Source of the DNA: Osedax fenrisi
Lineage: Eukaryota; Annelida; Polychaeta; Sabellida; Siboglinidae
Length of the DNA stretch: 64,000 bases
Direction: 5' to 3'
Assembly (NCBI GenBank): GCA_964019155.1
Contig: OZ025242.1
Coordinates: 65,977,040 to 66,041,039 of the forward strand
The position numbers were made by a program, and so were the translations under genes. The stretch's first letter is position 1. Every line of letters begins with the position of its first letter. This document shows positions 50,589 to 64,000 of the stretch, piece by piece. The notes beneath the pieces are model-generated. The model was given only the letters and a program-made list of their open reading frames with translations, did not search any database and had not been told where the DNA came from.

Positions 50589-53500
50589 GTTTCCTCTCTG
50601 CCTTTTGGCTAAGATCAAGGTGTATATGATTAATTATAATACAATATTTATTTTCTCGGTATTTTGACTAATGTGAAATTATAAAATTTCCTCTCTGCCT
50701 TTTGGCTAAGATCGAGGTATATATTATTAATGATAATAAGAATATTTATTTTATCGGCGTCGAGGTAAAGATAAACGTATAATATTTCTTCTCTGCATTT
50801 TGGCTAAGATCGAGGTGTATATGATTAATTATAATAAGAATATTTATTTTATCGGTGTTATGACTAATATGAAATTATAATGTTTCCTCTCTGCCTTTTG
50901 GCTAAGATCGAGGTGTATATGATAAATCATAATAAGAATACTTATTTTATCGGTGTTTTTACTAATGTGAAATTATAAAGTTTCCTATCTGCCTTTTGGC
51001 TAAGATCGAGGTGTATATGATTATTCATAAAAAGAATATTTACTTTATCGTCGTCGAGGCAAAGATAAATATACAATGTTGCTTTTCTGCCTTTTGGCTA
51101 AGATCGAGGTGTATATTATTAATGATAATAAGAATATTTATTTTCTCAGTATTTTGGCTAATGTGAAATTATAAAGTTTCCTCTCTGCCTTTTGGCTAAG
51201 ATCGAGGTATATATTATTAATCATAATAAGAATATTTATTTTATCGGCGTCGAGGCAAAGATAAACGTATAATGTTTCCTCTCTGACTTTTGGCTAAGAT
51301 CGAGGTGTATATTATTAATGATAATAAGAATATTTATTTTCTCGGTGTTATGACTAATATGAAATTATAATGTTTCCTCTCTGCTTTTTGGCTAAGATCG
51401 AGGTGTATATGATTATTCATAAAAAGAATATTTACTTTATCGTCGTCGAGGCAAAGATAAATATACAATGTTGCTTTTCTGCCTTTTGGCTAAGATCGAG
51501 GTGTATATTATTAATGATAATAAGAATATTTATTTTCTCAGTGTTTTGACTAATGTGAAATTATAAAGTTTCCTCTCTGCCTTTTGGCTAAGATCGAGGT
51601 ATATATTATTAATCATAATAAGAATATTTATTTTATCGGCGTCGAGGCAAAGATAAACGTATAATGTTTCCTCTCTGACTTTTGGCTAAGATCGAGGTGT
51701 ATATTATTAATGATAATAAGAATATTTATTTTCTCAGTGTTTTGACTAATGTGAAATTATAAAGTTTCCTCTCTGCCTTTTGGCTAAGATCGAGGTATAT
51801 ATTATTAATCATAATAAGAATATTTATTTTATCGGCCTCGAGGCAAAGATAAACGTATAATGTTTCCTCTCTGACTTTTGGCTAAGATCGAGGTGTATAT
51901 TATTAATGATAATAAGAATATTTATTTTCTCAGTGTTTTGACTAATGTGAAATTATAAAGTTTCCTCTCTGCCTTTTGGCTAAGATCGAGGTATATATTA
52001 TTAATGATAATAAGAATATTTATGTTATCGGCGTCGAGGCAAAGATAAACGTATAATGTTTCTTCTCTGCCATTTGGCTAAGATCGAGGTGTATATGATT
52101 AATGATAATAAGAATATTTATTTTATCGGCGTAGATGCAAAGATAAACGTATAATGTTTCCTCTCTGCCTTTTGGCTAAGATCGAGTTGTATATGATTAA
52201 TGCTAATAAGAATATTTATTTTCACGGTATTGTGACTAATGTGAATGTATAATGTTTCCTCTCTGCCTTTTGGCTAAGATCGAGGTGTATATGATTAATT
52301 ATAATAAGAATATTTATTTTCTCGGTGTTGTGACTAATATGAAATTATAATGTTTCCTCTCTGCCTTTTGGCTAAGATCGAGGTGTATATGATAAATCAT
52401 AATAAGAATACTTATTTTATCGGCGTAGAGGCAAAGATAAACGTATATTGTTTCCTCTCTGCCTTTTGGCTAAGATCGAGGTGTATATGATAAATCAAAA
52501 TAAGAATAATGATTTTATCGGCGTAGATGCAAAGATAAACGTATAATGTTTCCTCTCTGCCTTTTGGCTAAGATCGAGTTGTATATGATTAATGATAATA
52601 AGAATATTTATTTTCTCGGTATTGTGACTAATGTGAATGTATAATGTTTCCTCTCTGCCTTTTGGCTAAGATCGAGGTGTATATGATTAATTATAATAAG
52701 AATATTTATTTTCTCGGTGTTATGACTAATATGAAATTATAATGTTTCCTCTCTGCCTTTTGGCTAAGATCGAGGTGTATATGATAAATCATAATAAGAA
52801 TACTTATTTTATCGGCGTAGAGGCAAAGATAAACGTATAATGTTTCCTCTCTGCCTTTTGGCTAAGATCGAGTTGTATATGATTAATGATAATAAGAATA
52901 TGTATTTTCTCGGTGTTGTGACTAATGTGAATGTATAATGTTTCCTCTCTGCCTTTTGGCTAAGATCGAGGTTAATATGATTAATTATAATAAGAATATT
53001 TATTTTCTCGGTGTTATGACTAATATGAAATTATAATGTTTCCTCTCTGCCTTTTGGCTAAGATCGAGGTGTATATGATTATTCATAAAAAGAATAATTA
53101 TTTTATCGTCGTCGAGGCAAAGATAAACGTATAATGTTTCCTCTCTGCCTTTTGGCTAAGATCGAGGTGTATATGATTATTCATAAAAAGAATATTTATT
53201 TTATCGTCGTCGAGGCAAAGATAAATGTATAATGTTTCCTCTCTGACTTTTGGCTAAGATCAGGGTGTCTATGATTAATTATAATAAGAATATTTATTTT
53301 CTCGGTGTTATGACTAATATGAACGTATAATGTTTACTCTCTGACTTTTGGCTAAGATCGAGTTATATATTATTAATGATAATAAGAATATTTATTGTAT
53401 CGGCGTCGAGGCAAAGATAAACGTTTAATGTTTACTCTCTGCCTTTTGGCTAAGATCGAGGTATATATAATTAATGATAATAAGAATATTTATTTTTATC

Positions 53501-56500
53501 GGATTCGAGGCAAAGATAAACGTATAATGTTTCCTCTCTGACTTTTGGTTAAGATCGAGGTGTATATTATTAATGATAATAAGAATATTTATTTTCTCAG
53601 TGTTTTGACTAATGTGAAATTATAAAGTTTCCTCTCTGCCTTTTGGCTAAGATCGAGGTATATATTATTAATCATAATAAGAATATTTATTGTATCGGCG
53701 TCGAGGCAAAGATAAACGTTTAATGTTTACTCTCTGCCTTTTGGCTAAGATCGAGGTATATATTATTAATGATAATAAGAATATTTATTTTCTCAGTGTT
53801 TTGACTAATGTGAAATTATAAAGTTTTCTCTCTGCCTTTTGGCTAAGATCGAGGTATATATTATTAATCATAATAAGAATATTTATTGTATCGGCGTCGA
53901 GGCAAAGATAAACGTTTAATGTTTACTCTCTGCCTTTTGGCTAAGATCGAGGTATATATTATTAATGATAATAAGAATATTTATTTTCTCAGTGTTTTGA
54001 CTAATGTGAAATTATAAAGTTTCCTCTCTGCCTTTTGGCTAAGATCGAGGTGTATATGATAAATCATAATAAGAATACTTATTTTATCGGCGTAGAGGCA
54101 AAGATAAACGTATAATGTTTCCTCTCTGCCTTTTGGCTAAGATCGAGTTGTATATGATTAATGATAATAAGAATATTTATTTTATCGGCGTCGAGGCAAA
54201 GATAAACGTATAATGTTTCCTCTCTGACTTTTGGCTAAGATCGAGGTGTATATTATTAATGATAATAAGAATATTTATTTTATCGGATTCGAGGCAAAGA
54301 TAAACGTATAATTTTTCTTCTCTGCCTTTTGGCTAAGATCGAGGTGTATATTATTAATCATAATAAGAATATTTATTTTCTCAGTATTTTGACTAATGTG
54401 AAATTATAAAGTTTTCTCTCTGCCTTTTGGCTAAGATCGAGGTATATATTATTAATCATAATAAGAATATTTATTTTATCGGCGTCGAGGCAAAGATAAA
54501 CGTATACTGTTTCCTCTCTGACTTTTAGCTAAGATCGAGTTGTATATGATTAATGATAATAAGGATATTTATTTTCTCGGTGTTTTTACTAATGTGTAAT
54601 TATAAAGTTTCCTCTCTGCCTTTTGGCTAAGATCGAGATATCTATTATTAATGATAATAAGAATATTTATTTTATCGGATTCGAGGCAAAGATAAACGTA
54701 TAATGTTTCTTCTCTGCCTTTTGGCTAAGATCGAGGTGTATATTATTAATGATAATAAGAATATTTATTTTCTCGGTATTTTGACTAATGTGAAATTATA
54801 AAGTTTCCTCTCTGCCTTTTGGCTAATATCGAGGTATATATTATTAATGATAATAAGAATATTTATTTTCTCAGTGTTTTGACTAATGTGACATTATAAA
54901 GTTTCCTCTCTGCCTTTTGGCTAAGATCGAGGTGTATATGATAAATCATAATAAGAATACTTATTTTATCGGCGTAGAGGCAAAGATAAACGTATAATGT
55001 TTCCTCTCTGCCTTTTGGCTAAGATCGAGTTGTATATGATTAATGATAATAAGAATATTTATTTTATCGGCGTCGAGGCAAAGATAAACGTATAATGTTT
55101 CCTCTCTGATTTTTGGCTAAGATCGAGGTGTATATTATTAATGATAATAAGAATATTTATTTTATCGGATTCGAGGCAAAGATAAACGTATAATGTTTCT
55201 TCTCTGCCTTTTGTCTAAGATCGAGGTGTATATTATTAATCATAATAAGAATATTTATTTTCTCAGTGTTTTGACTAATGTGAAATTATAAAGTTTTCTC
55301 TCTGCCTTTTGGCTAAGATCGAGGTATATATTATTAATCAGAATAAGAATATTTATTATATCGGCGTCAAGGCAAAGATAAACGTATAATGTTTCCTCTC
55401 TGACTTTTGGCTAAGATCGAGGTGTATATTATTAATGATAATAAGAATATTTATTGTATCGGCGTCGAGGCAAAGATAAACGTTTAATGTTTACTCTCTG
55501 CCTTTTGGCTAAGATCGAGGTATATATTATTAATGATAATAAGAATATTTATTTTCTCAGTGTTTTGACTAATGTGAAATTATAAAGTTTCCTCTCTGCC
55601 TTTTGGCTAAGATCCAGGTGTATATGATTAATTATAATAAGAATATTTATTTTATCGGCGTTGAGGCAAAGATAAACGTATAATGTTTACTCTCTGACTT
55701 TTGGCTAAGATCGAGGTATATATTATTAATGATAATAAGAATATTTATTTTCTCAGTGTTTTGACTAATGTGACATTATAAAGTTTCCTCTCTGCCTTTT
55801 GGCTAAGATCGAGGTGTATATGATAAATCATAATAAGAATACTTATTTTATCGGCGTAGAGGCAAAAATAAACGTATAATGTTTCCTCTCTGCCTTTTGG
55901 CTAAGATCGAATTGTATATGATTAATGATAATAAGAATATTTATTTTATCGGCGTCGAGGCAAAGATAAACGTATAATGTTTCCTCTCTGCCTTTTGGCT
56001 AAGATCGAGGTGTATATTATTAATGATAATAAGAATATTTATTTTATCGGATTCGAGGCAAAGATAAACGTATAATTTTTCTTCTCTGCCTTTTGGCTAA
56101 GATCGAGGTGTATATTATTAATCATAATAAGAATATTTATTTTCTCAGTATTTTGACTAATGTGAAATTATAAAGTTTTCTCTCTGCCTTTTGGCTAAGA
56201 TCGAGGTATATATTATTAATCATAATAAGAATATTTATTTTATCGGCGTCGAGGCAAATATAAACGTATACTGTTTCCTCTCTGACTTTTGGCTAAGATC
56301 GAGTTGTATATGATTAATGATAATAAGGATATTTATTTTCTCGGTGTTTTTACTAATGTGTAATTATAAAGTTTCCTCTCTGCCTTTTGGCTAAGATCGA
56401 GATATCTATTATTAATGATAATAAGAATATTTATTTTATCGGATTCGAGGCAAAGATAAACGTATAATGTTTCTTCTCTGCCTTTTGGCTAAGATCGAGG

Positions 56501-59500
56501 TGTATATTATTAATGATAATAAGAATATTTATTTTCTCGGTATTTTGACTAATGTGAAATTATAAAGTTTCCTCTCTGCCTTTTGGCTAATATCGAGGTA
56601 TATATTATTAATGATAATAAGAATATTTATTTTATCGGCGTAGAGGCAAAGATAAACGTATAATGTTTCCTCTCTGCCTTTTGGCTAAGATCGAGTTGTA
56701 TATGATTAATGATAATAAGAATATTTATTTTATCGGCGTCGAGGCAAAGATAAACGTATAATATTTCCTCTCTGATTTTTGGCTAAGATCGAGGTGTATA
56801 TTATTAATGATAATAAGAATATTTATTTTATCGGATTCGAGGCAAAGATAAACGTATAATGTTTCCTCTCTGCCTTTTGGCTAAGATCGAGTTATATATT
56901 ATTAATGATAATAAGAATATTTATTTTCTCAGTGTTTTGACTAATGTGACATTATAAAGTTTCCTCTCTGCCTTTTGGCTAAGATCGAGGTGTATATGAT
57001 AAATCATAATAAGAATACTTATTTTATCGGCGTAGAGGCAAAGATAAACGTATAATGTTTCCTCTCTGCCTTTTGGCTAAGATCGAGTTGTATATGATTA
57101 ATGATAATAAGAATATTTATTTTATCGGCGTCGAGGCAAAGATAAACGTATAATGTTTCCTCTCTGATTTTTGGCTAAGATCGAGGTGTATATTATTAAT
57201 GATAATAAGAATATTTATTTTATCGGATTCGAGGCAAAGATAAACGTATAATGTTTCTTCTCTGCCTTTTGGCTAAGATCGAGGTGTATATTATTAATCA
57301 TAATAAGAATATTTATTTTCTCAGTGTTTTGACTAATGTGAAATTATAAAGTTTTCTCTCTGCCTTTTGGCTAAGATCGAGGTATATATTATTAATCAGA
57401 ATAAGAATATTTATTATATCGGCGTCAAGGCAAAGATAAACGTATAATGTTTCCTCTCTGACTTTTGGCTAAGATCGAGGTGTATATTATTAATGATAAT
57501 AAGAATATTTATTTTCTCAGTGTTTTGACTAATGTGAAATTATAAAGTTTCCTCTCTGCCTTTTGGCTAAGATCGAGGTATATATTATTAATCATAATAA
57601 GACTATTTATTTTATCGGCGTCGAGGCAAAGATAAACGTATAATGTTTACTCTCTGACTTTTGGCTAAGATCGAGGTGTATATTATTAATGATAATAAGA
57701 ATATTTATTTTCTCGGTATTTTGACTAATGTGAATGTATAATGTTTCCTCTCTGCCTTTTGGCTAAGATCGAGGTGTATATGATTAATTATAATAAGAAT
57801 ATATATTTTCTCGGTATTATGACTAATATGAAATTATAATGTTTCCTCTCTGCCTTTTGGCTAAGATCGAGGTGTATATGATTAATTATAATAAGAATAT
57901 ATATTTTCTCGGTATTATGACTAATATGAAATTATAATGTTTCCTATCTGTCTTTTGGCTAAGATCGAGGTGTATATGATTATTCATAAAAATAATATTT
58001 ATTTTATCGTCGTCGAGGCAAAGATAAACGTATAATGTTTCCTCTCTGCCTTTTGGCTAAGATCAAGGTGTATATGATTAATTATAATAAGAATATTTAT
58101 ATTCTCGGTGTTATGACTAATATGAAATTATAATGTATCCTCTCTGCCTTTTGGCTAATATCGAGGTGTATATGATTATTCATAAAAAGAATATATATTT
58201 TATCGTCGTCGAGGCAAAGATAAATATACAATGTTACTTTTCTGCCTTTTGGCTAAGATCGAGATGTATATGATTAATTATAATAAGAATATTTATTTTA
58301 TCGGCGTCGAGGCAAAGATAAATGTATAAAGTTTCCTCTCTGCCTTTTGGCAAAGATCGAGGTATATATAATTAATGATAATAAGAATATTTATTTTTAT
58401 CGGATTCGAGGCAAAGATAAACGTATAATGTTTCTTCTCTGCCTTTTGGCTAAGATCGAGGTGTATATTATTAATGATAATAAGAATATTTATTTTCTCA
58501 GTGTTTTGACTAATGTGAAATTATAAAGTTTCCTCTCTGCCTTTTGGCTAAGATCGAGGTATATATTATTAATCATAATAAGAATATTTATTTTATCGGC
58601 GTCGAGGCAAAGATAAACGTATAATGTTTCCTCTCTGACTTTTGGCTAAGATCGAGGTGTATATTATTAATGATAATAAGAATATTTATTTTCTCAGTGT
58701 TTTGACTAATGTGAAATTATAAAGTTTCCTCTCTGCCTTTTGGCTAAGATCGAGGTATATATTATTAATCATAATAAGAATATTTATTGTATCGGCGTCG
58801 AGGCAAAGATAAACGTTTAATATTTACTCTCTGCCTTTTGGCTAAGATCGAGGTATATATTATTAATCATAATAAGAATATTTATTTTCTCAGTGTTTTG
58901 ACTAATGTGAAATTATAAAGTTTCCTCTCTGCCTTTTGGCTAAGATCCAGGTGTATATGATTAATTATAATAAGAATATTTATTTTATCGGCGTTGAGGC
59001 AAAGATAAACGTATAATGTTTACTCTCTGACTTTTGGCTAAGATCGAGGTATATATTATTAATGATAATAAGAATATTTATTTTCTCAGTGTTTTGACTA
59101 ATGTGACATTATAAAGTTTCCTCTCTGCCTTTTGGCTAAGATCGAGGTGTATATGATAAATCATAATAAGAATACTTATTTTATCGGCGTAGAGGCAAAG
59201 ATAAACGTATAATGTTTCCTCTCTGCCTTTTGGCTAAGATCGAATTGTATATGATTAATGATAATAAGAATATTTATTTTATCGGCGTCGAGGCAAAGAT
59301 AAACGTATAATGTTTCCTCTCTGACTTTTGGCTAAGATCGAGGTGTATATTATTAATGATAATAAGAATATTTATTTTATCGGATTCGAGACAAAGATAA
59401 ACGTATAATGTTTCTTCTCTGCCTTTTGGCTAAGATCGAGGTGTATATTATTAATCATAATAAGAATATTTATTTTCTCAGTGTTTTGACTAATGTGAAA

Positions 59501-62500
59501 TTATAAAGTTTTCTCTCTGCCTTTTGGCTAAGATCGAGGTATATATTATTAATCATAATAAGAATATTTATTGTATCGGCGTCGAGGCAAAGATAAACGT
59601 TTAATGTTTACTCTCTGCCTTTTGGCTAAGATCGAGGTATATATTATTAATGATAATAAGAATATTTATTTTCTCAGTGTTTTGACTAATGTGAAATTAT
59701 AAAGTTTCCTCTCTGCCTTTTGGCTAATATCGAGGTATATATTATTAATGATAATAAGAATATTTATTTTCTCAGTGTTTTGACTAATGTGACATTATAA
59801 AGTTTCCTCTCTGCCTTTTGGCTAAGATCGAGGTGTATATGATAAATCATAATAAGAATACTTATTTTATCGGCGTAGAGGCAAAGATAAACGTATAATG
59901 TTTCCTCTCTGACTTTTGGCTAAGATCGAGTTGTATATGATTAATGATAATAAGGATATTTATTTTCTCGGTGTTTTTACTAATGTGTAATTATAAAGTT
60001 TCCTCTCTGCCTTTTGGCTAAGATCGAGATATCTATTATTAATGATAATAAGAATATTTATTTTATCGGATTCGAGGCAAAGATAAACGTATAATGTTTC
60101 TTCTCTGCCTTTTGGCTAAGATCGAGGTGTATATTATTAATGATAATAAGAATATTTATTTTCTCGGTATTTTGACTAATGTGAAATTATAAAGTTTCCT
60201 CTCTGCCTTTTGGCTAATATCGAGGTATATATTATTAATGATAATAAGAATATTTATTTTCTCAGTGTTTTGACTAATGTGACATTATAAAGTTTCCTCT
60301 CTGCCTTTTGGCTAAGATCGAGGTGTATATGATAAATCATAATAAGAATACTTATTTTATCGGCGTAGAGGCAAAGATAAACGTATAATGTTTCCTCTCT
60401 GCCTTTTGGCTAAGATCGAGTTGTATATGATTAATGATAATAAGAATATTTATTTTATCGGCGTCGAGGCAAAGATAAACGTATAATGTTTCCTCTCTGA
60501 TTTTTGGCTAAGATCGAGGTGTATATTATTAATGATAATAAGAATATTTATTTTATCGGATTCGAGGCAAAGATAAACGTATAATGTTTCCTCTCTGCCT
60601 TTTGGCTAAGATCGAGTTGTATATGATTAATGATAATAAGGATATTTATTTTCTCGGTGTTTTTACTAATGTGTAATTATAAAGTTTCCTCTCTGCCTTT
60701 TGGCTAATATCGAGATATCTATTATTAATGATAATAAGAATATTTATTTTATCGGATTCGAGGCAAAGATAAACGTATAATGTTTCTTCTCTGCCTTTTG
60801 GCTAAGATCGAGTTGTATATGATTAATGATATTAAGGATATTTATTTTCTCGGTGTTTTTACTAATGTGTAATTATAAAGTTTCCTCTCTGCCTTTTGGC
60901 TAAGATCGAGATATCTATTATTAATGATAATAAGAATATTTATTTTACCGGATTCGAGGCAAAGATAAACGTATAATGTTTCTTCTCTGCCTTTTGGCTA
61001 AGATCGAGGTGTATATTATTAATGATAATAAGAATATTTATTTTCTCGGTATTTTGACTAATGTGAAATTATAAAGTTTCCTCTCTGCCTTTTGGCTAAT
61101 ATCGAGGTATATATTATTAATGATAATAAGAATATTTATTTTCTCAGTGTTTTGACTAATGTGACATTATAAAGTTTCCTCTCTGCCTTTTGGCTAAGAT
61201 CGAGGTGTATATGATAAATCATAATAAGAATACTTATTTTATCGGCGTAGAGGCAAAGATAAACGTATAATGTTTCCTCTCTGCCTTTTGGCTAAGATCG
61301 AGTTGTATATGATTAATGATAATAAGAATATTTATTTTATCGGCGTCGAGGCAAAGATAAACGTATAATGTTTCCTCTCTGATTTTTGGCTAAGATCGAG
61401 GTGTATATTATTAATGATAATAAGAATATTTATTTTATCGGATTCGAGGCAAAGATAAACGTATAATGTTTCTTCTCTGCCTTTTGGCTAAGATCGAGGT
61501 GTATATTATTAATCATAATAAGAATATTTATTTTCTCAGTGTTTTGACTAATGTGAAATTATAAAGTTTTCTCTCTGCCTTTTGGCTAAGATCGAGGTAT
61601 ATATTATTAATCAGAATAAGAATATTTATTATATCGGAGTCAAGGCAAAGATAAACGTATAATGTTTCCTCTCTGACTATTGGCTAAGATCGAGGTGTAT
61701 ATTATTAATGATAATAAGAATATTTATTTTCTCAGTGTTTTGACTAATGTGAAATTATAAAGTTTCCTCTCTGCCTTTTGGCTAAGATCGAGGTATATAT
61801 TATTAATCATAATAAGAATATTTATTTTATCGGCGTCGAGGCAAAGATAAACGTATAATGTTTACTCTCTGACTTTTGGCTAAGATCGAGGTGTATATTA
61901 TTAATGATAATAAGAATATTTATTTTCTCGGTATTTTGACTAATGTGAATGTATAATGTTTCCTCTCTGCCTTTTGGCTAAGATCGAGGTGTATATGATT
62001 AATTATAATAAGAATATATATTTTCTCGGTATTATGACTAATATGAAATTATAATGTTTCCTCTCTGCCTTTTGGCTAAGATCGAGGTGTATATGATTAA
62101 TTATAATAAGAATATATATTTTCTCGGTATTATGACTAATATGAAATTATAATGTTTCCTATCTGTCTTTTGGCTAAGATCGAGATATATATTATTAATG
62201 ATAATAAGAATATTTATTTTATCGGATTCGAGGCAAAGATAAACGTATAATGTTTCCTCTCTGCCTTTTGGCTAAGATCGAGGTATATATTATTAATGAT
62301 AATAAGAATATTTATGTTATCGGCGTCGAGGCAAAGATAAACGTATAATGTTTCTTCTCTGCCATTTGGCTAAGATCGAGGTGTATATTATTAATCATAA
62401 TAAGAATATTTATGTTATCGGCGTCGAGGCAAAGATAAACGTATAATGTTTCTTCTCTGCCATTTGGCTAAGATCGAGGTGTATATTATTAATCATAATA

Positions 62501-64000
62501 AGAATATTTATTTTATCGTCGTCGAGGCAAAGATAAACGTATAATGTTTCCTCTCTGACTTTTGACTAAGATCAAGGTGTATATGATTAATTATAATAAG
62601 AATATTTATTTTCTCGGTGTTATGACTAATATGAAATTATAATGCTTCCTCTCTGCTTTTTGGCTAAGATCGAGGTGTATATGATTATTCATAAAAAGAA
62701 TATTTACTTTATCGTCGTCGAGGCAAAGATAAATATACAATGTTGCTTTTCTGCCTTTTGGCAAAGATCGAGGTGTATATTATTAATGATAATAAGAATA
62801 TTTATTTTCTCAGTGTTTTGACTAATGTGAAATTATAAAGTTTCCTCTCTGCCTTTTGGCTAAGATCGAGGTATATATTATTAATGATAATAAGAATATT
62901 TATGTTATCGGCGTCGAGGCAAAGATAAACGTATAATGTTTCCTCTCTGCCTTTTGGCTAAGATCGAGGTGTATATGATTAATGATAATAAGAATATTTA
63001 TTTTCTCGGTGTTATGACTAATATGAATTTATAATGTTTCCTCTCTGCCTTTTGGCTAAGATCGAGGTGTATATGATAAATCATAATAAGAATAATTATT
63101 TTATCGGCGTAGATGCAAAGATAAACGTATAATGTTTCCTCTCTGCCTTTTGGCTAAGATCGAGTTGTATATGATTAATGATAATAAGAATACTTATTTT
63201 ATCGGCGTAGAGGCAAAGATAAACGTATAATGTTTCCTCTCTGCCTTTTGGCTAAGATCGAGTTGTATATGATTAATGATAATAAGAATATGTATTTTCT
63301 CGGTGTTGTGACTAATGTGAATGTATAATGTTTCCTCTCTGCCTTTTGGCTAAGATCGAGGTGTATATGATTAATTATAATAAGAATATTTATTTTCTCG
63401 GTGTTATGACTAATATGAATTTATAATGTTTCCTCTCTGCCTTTTGGCTAAGATCGAGGTGTATATGATTATTCATAAAAAGAATATATATTATATCGTC
63501 GTCGAGGCAAAGATAAATGTATAATGTTTCCTCTCTGACTTTTGGCTAAGATAGAGATGTATATGATTAATTATAATAAGAATATTTATTTTATCGGATT
63601 CGAGGCAAAGATAAACGTATAATGTTTCTTCTCTGCCTTTTGGCTAAGATCGAGGTGTATATTATTAATCATAATAAGAATATTTATTTTCTCAGTGTTT
63701 TGACTAATGTGAAATTATAAAGTTTCCTCTCTGCCTTTTGGCTAAGATCGAGGTATATATTATTAATCATAATAAGAATATTTATTTTATCGGCGTCGAG
63801 GCAAAGATAAACGTATAATGTTTCCTCTCTGACTTTTGGCTAAGATCGAGGTGTATATTATTAATGATAATAAGAATATTTATTTTCTCGGTATTTTGAC
63901 TAATGTGAAATTATAAAGTTTCCTCTCTGCCTTTTGGCTAAGATCGAGGTATATATTATTAATGATAATAAGAATATTTATTTTATCGGCGTCGAGGCAA
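50589..64000 (+). repeat. 13.4-kb segmental duplication D3, copy b
   Basis: Second copy of 29420-42831, still matching at the last base of the window. The left junction is at about 50589: upstream sequence here is class A (attataaagttt) while copy a has class B (cgtataatgttt). Differences from copy a include gaggttaatatg (near 52971; gaggtgtatatg in copy a), gatattaagg (near 60828; gataataagg in copy a), atcggcgtcg for atcgtcgtcg near 61830, and one-monomer indels. These argue for an old biological duplication rather than a pure assembly copy. Confidence 0.88.
63300..64000 (+). repeat. Start of a second 22-mer higher-order repeat (partial)
   Basis: The tcggtgttgtgac marker at 63300 lies exactly 21169 bp after the one at 42131, and the following seven monomers match unit 1 (gattattcataaaaag with aatatatattatatcg, then gatagagatg, then atcggattcg). 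The next 22-mer array probably continues beyond the window. Confidence 0.75.

Larger units (their letters stand above)
1..64000 (+). repeat. 98-bp satellite DNA array filling the window
   Basis: The window is made of head-to-tail copies of one ~98-bp unit. Taking the cctctctgcc block as monomer start, successive starts fall at 395, 493, 591, 689, 787, 885, 983, 1081, 1179 and 1277, exactly 98 bp apart, and the same spacing recurs wherever I checked. Monomer order is: U2-like box (about 1-28), gaggtgtatatgatt or gaggtatatattatt, an AT-rich middle with aataagaatatttatttt, then a variable 3' third ending in ataatgttt or ataaagttt. I found no inverted monomer, no gene and no inserted mobile element. 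Length variants are rare (97, 99 and 109 bp). This is a eukaryotic satellite, probably heterochromatic; a centromeric role is inference only. Most monomers contain GATC, so a GATC-cutting enzyme should give a 98-bp ladder. Confidence 0.98.

Noticed and set aside
1..64000. Tandem functional U2 snRNA gene cluster
   Set aside because: Only the first ~25-30 nt of U2 are recognisable. The branch-site element GUAGUA, the Sm site and the 3' stem-loops are not found in the remaining ~70 bp, and the unit is shorter than U2 itself.
1..64000. CRISPR array
   Set aside because: The constant ~30-bp box with variable sequence between looks superficially CRISPR-like. But the intervening ~68 bp are homologous between units and not unique spacers, and there are no cas genes.
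50589..64000. 13.4-kb repeat as a pure assembly duplication
   Set aside because: The copies differ by point changes (for example near 52971, 60828 and 61830) and by one-monomer gain and loss near 53330 and 55430. That favours a real duplication, though only spanning reads can settle it.
1..64000. Telomeric, rDNA, 5S or organellar origin
   Set aside because: No TTAGG or TTAGGG-type runs, no rRNA-like segments, and no organelle genes were seen anywhere in the window.

Overview
The whole 64-kb window is one uninterrupted tandem satellite array. Every stretch I read is a copy of the same ~98-bp, AT-rich unit (two representative monomers count to 28% and 32% GC), all head-to-tail in the same orientation. 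That gives about 653 monomers. I see no protein-coding gene, tRNA, rRNA, transposon or non-satellite spacer. An array of this kind points to a eukaryotic nuclear genome, in constitutive heterochromatin such as centromeric or pericentromeric DNA. Nothing in the sequence fixes the species or the chromosome position.

The most notable content is inside the monomer. Almost every unit carries a segment very close to the 5' end of the U2 spliceosomal snRNA. The core GCCTTTTGGCTAAGATC is 17 nt identical to U2 nt 12-28 (human numbering). In four monomers (1472, 2354, 5584, 11668) the match extends to 24 nt with one mismatch. Just downstream, the U2 branch-site-recognition sequence GTAGTA is not preserved. 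The satellite is therefore best read as a U2-derived, or U2-headed-SINE-derived, tandem repeat rather than a set of working U2 genes.

The 3' third of the monomer comes in two main classes. Class A reads ctcggtgttatgactaatat or ctcagtgttttgactaatgt; class B reads atcggcgtcgaggcaaagat. Over long stretches A and B alternate, giving a 196-bp dimer.

Above the dimer the array is built from nested duplications. (i) 1-2330 is repeated at 4113-6440 (offset 4112, about 42 monomers). (ii) About 4936-10774 is repeated at 11020-16564. (iii) About 12440-19030 is repeated at 19800-26590 (offset 7359-7555, about 77 monomers). (iv) 26300-29400 is a patchwork of shorter copies, including an 8-monomer tandem duplication. 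(v) 42125-50345 is a clean 22-monomer (2156-bp) higher-order repeat in nearly four copies. (vi) At least 13.4 kb (29420-42831) is repeated at 50589-64000 with an offset of 21169 bp (216 monomers plus 1 bp), so the two copies flank the 22-mer array. Copies differ by whole-monomer gains and losses in register and by scattered point differences, the pattern expected of unequal exchange.

The only open reading frames of any length are accidental read-through of monomers where a 1-bp insertion makes the unit 99 bp. They start with TTG and are stopped in sister copies. Boundaries marked as approximate were set by eye and may be off by up to one monomer.
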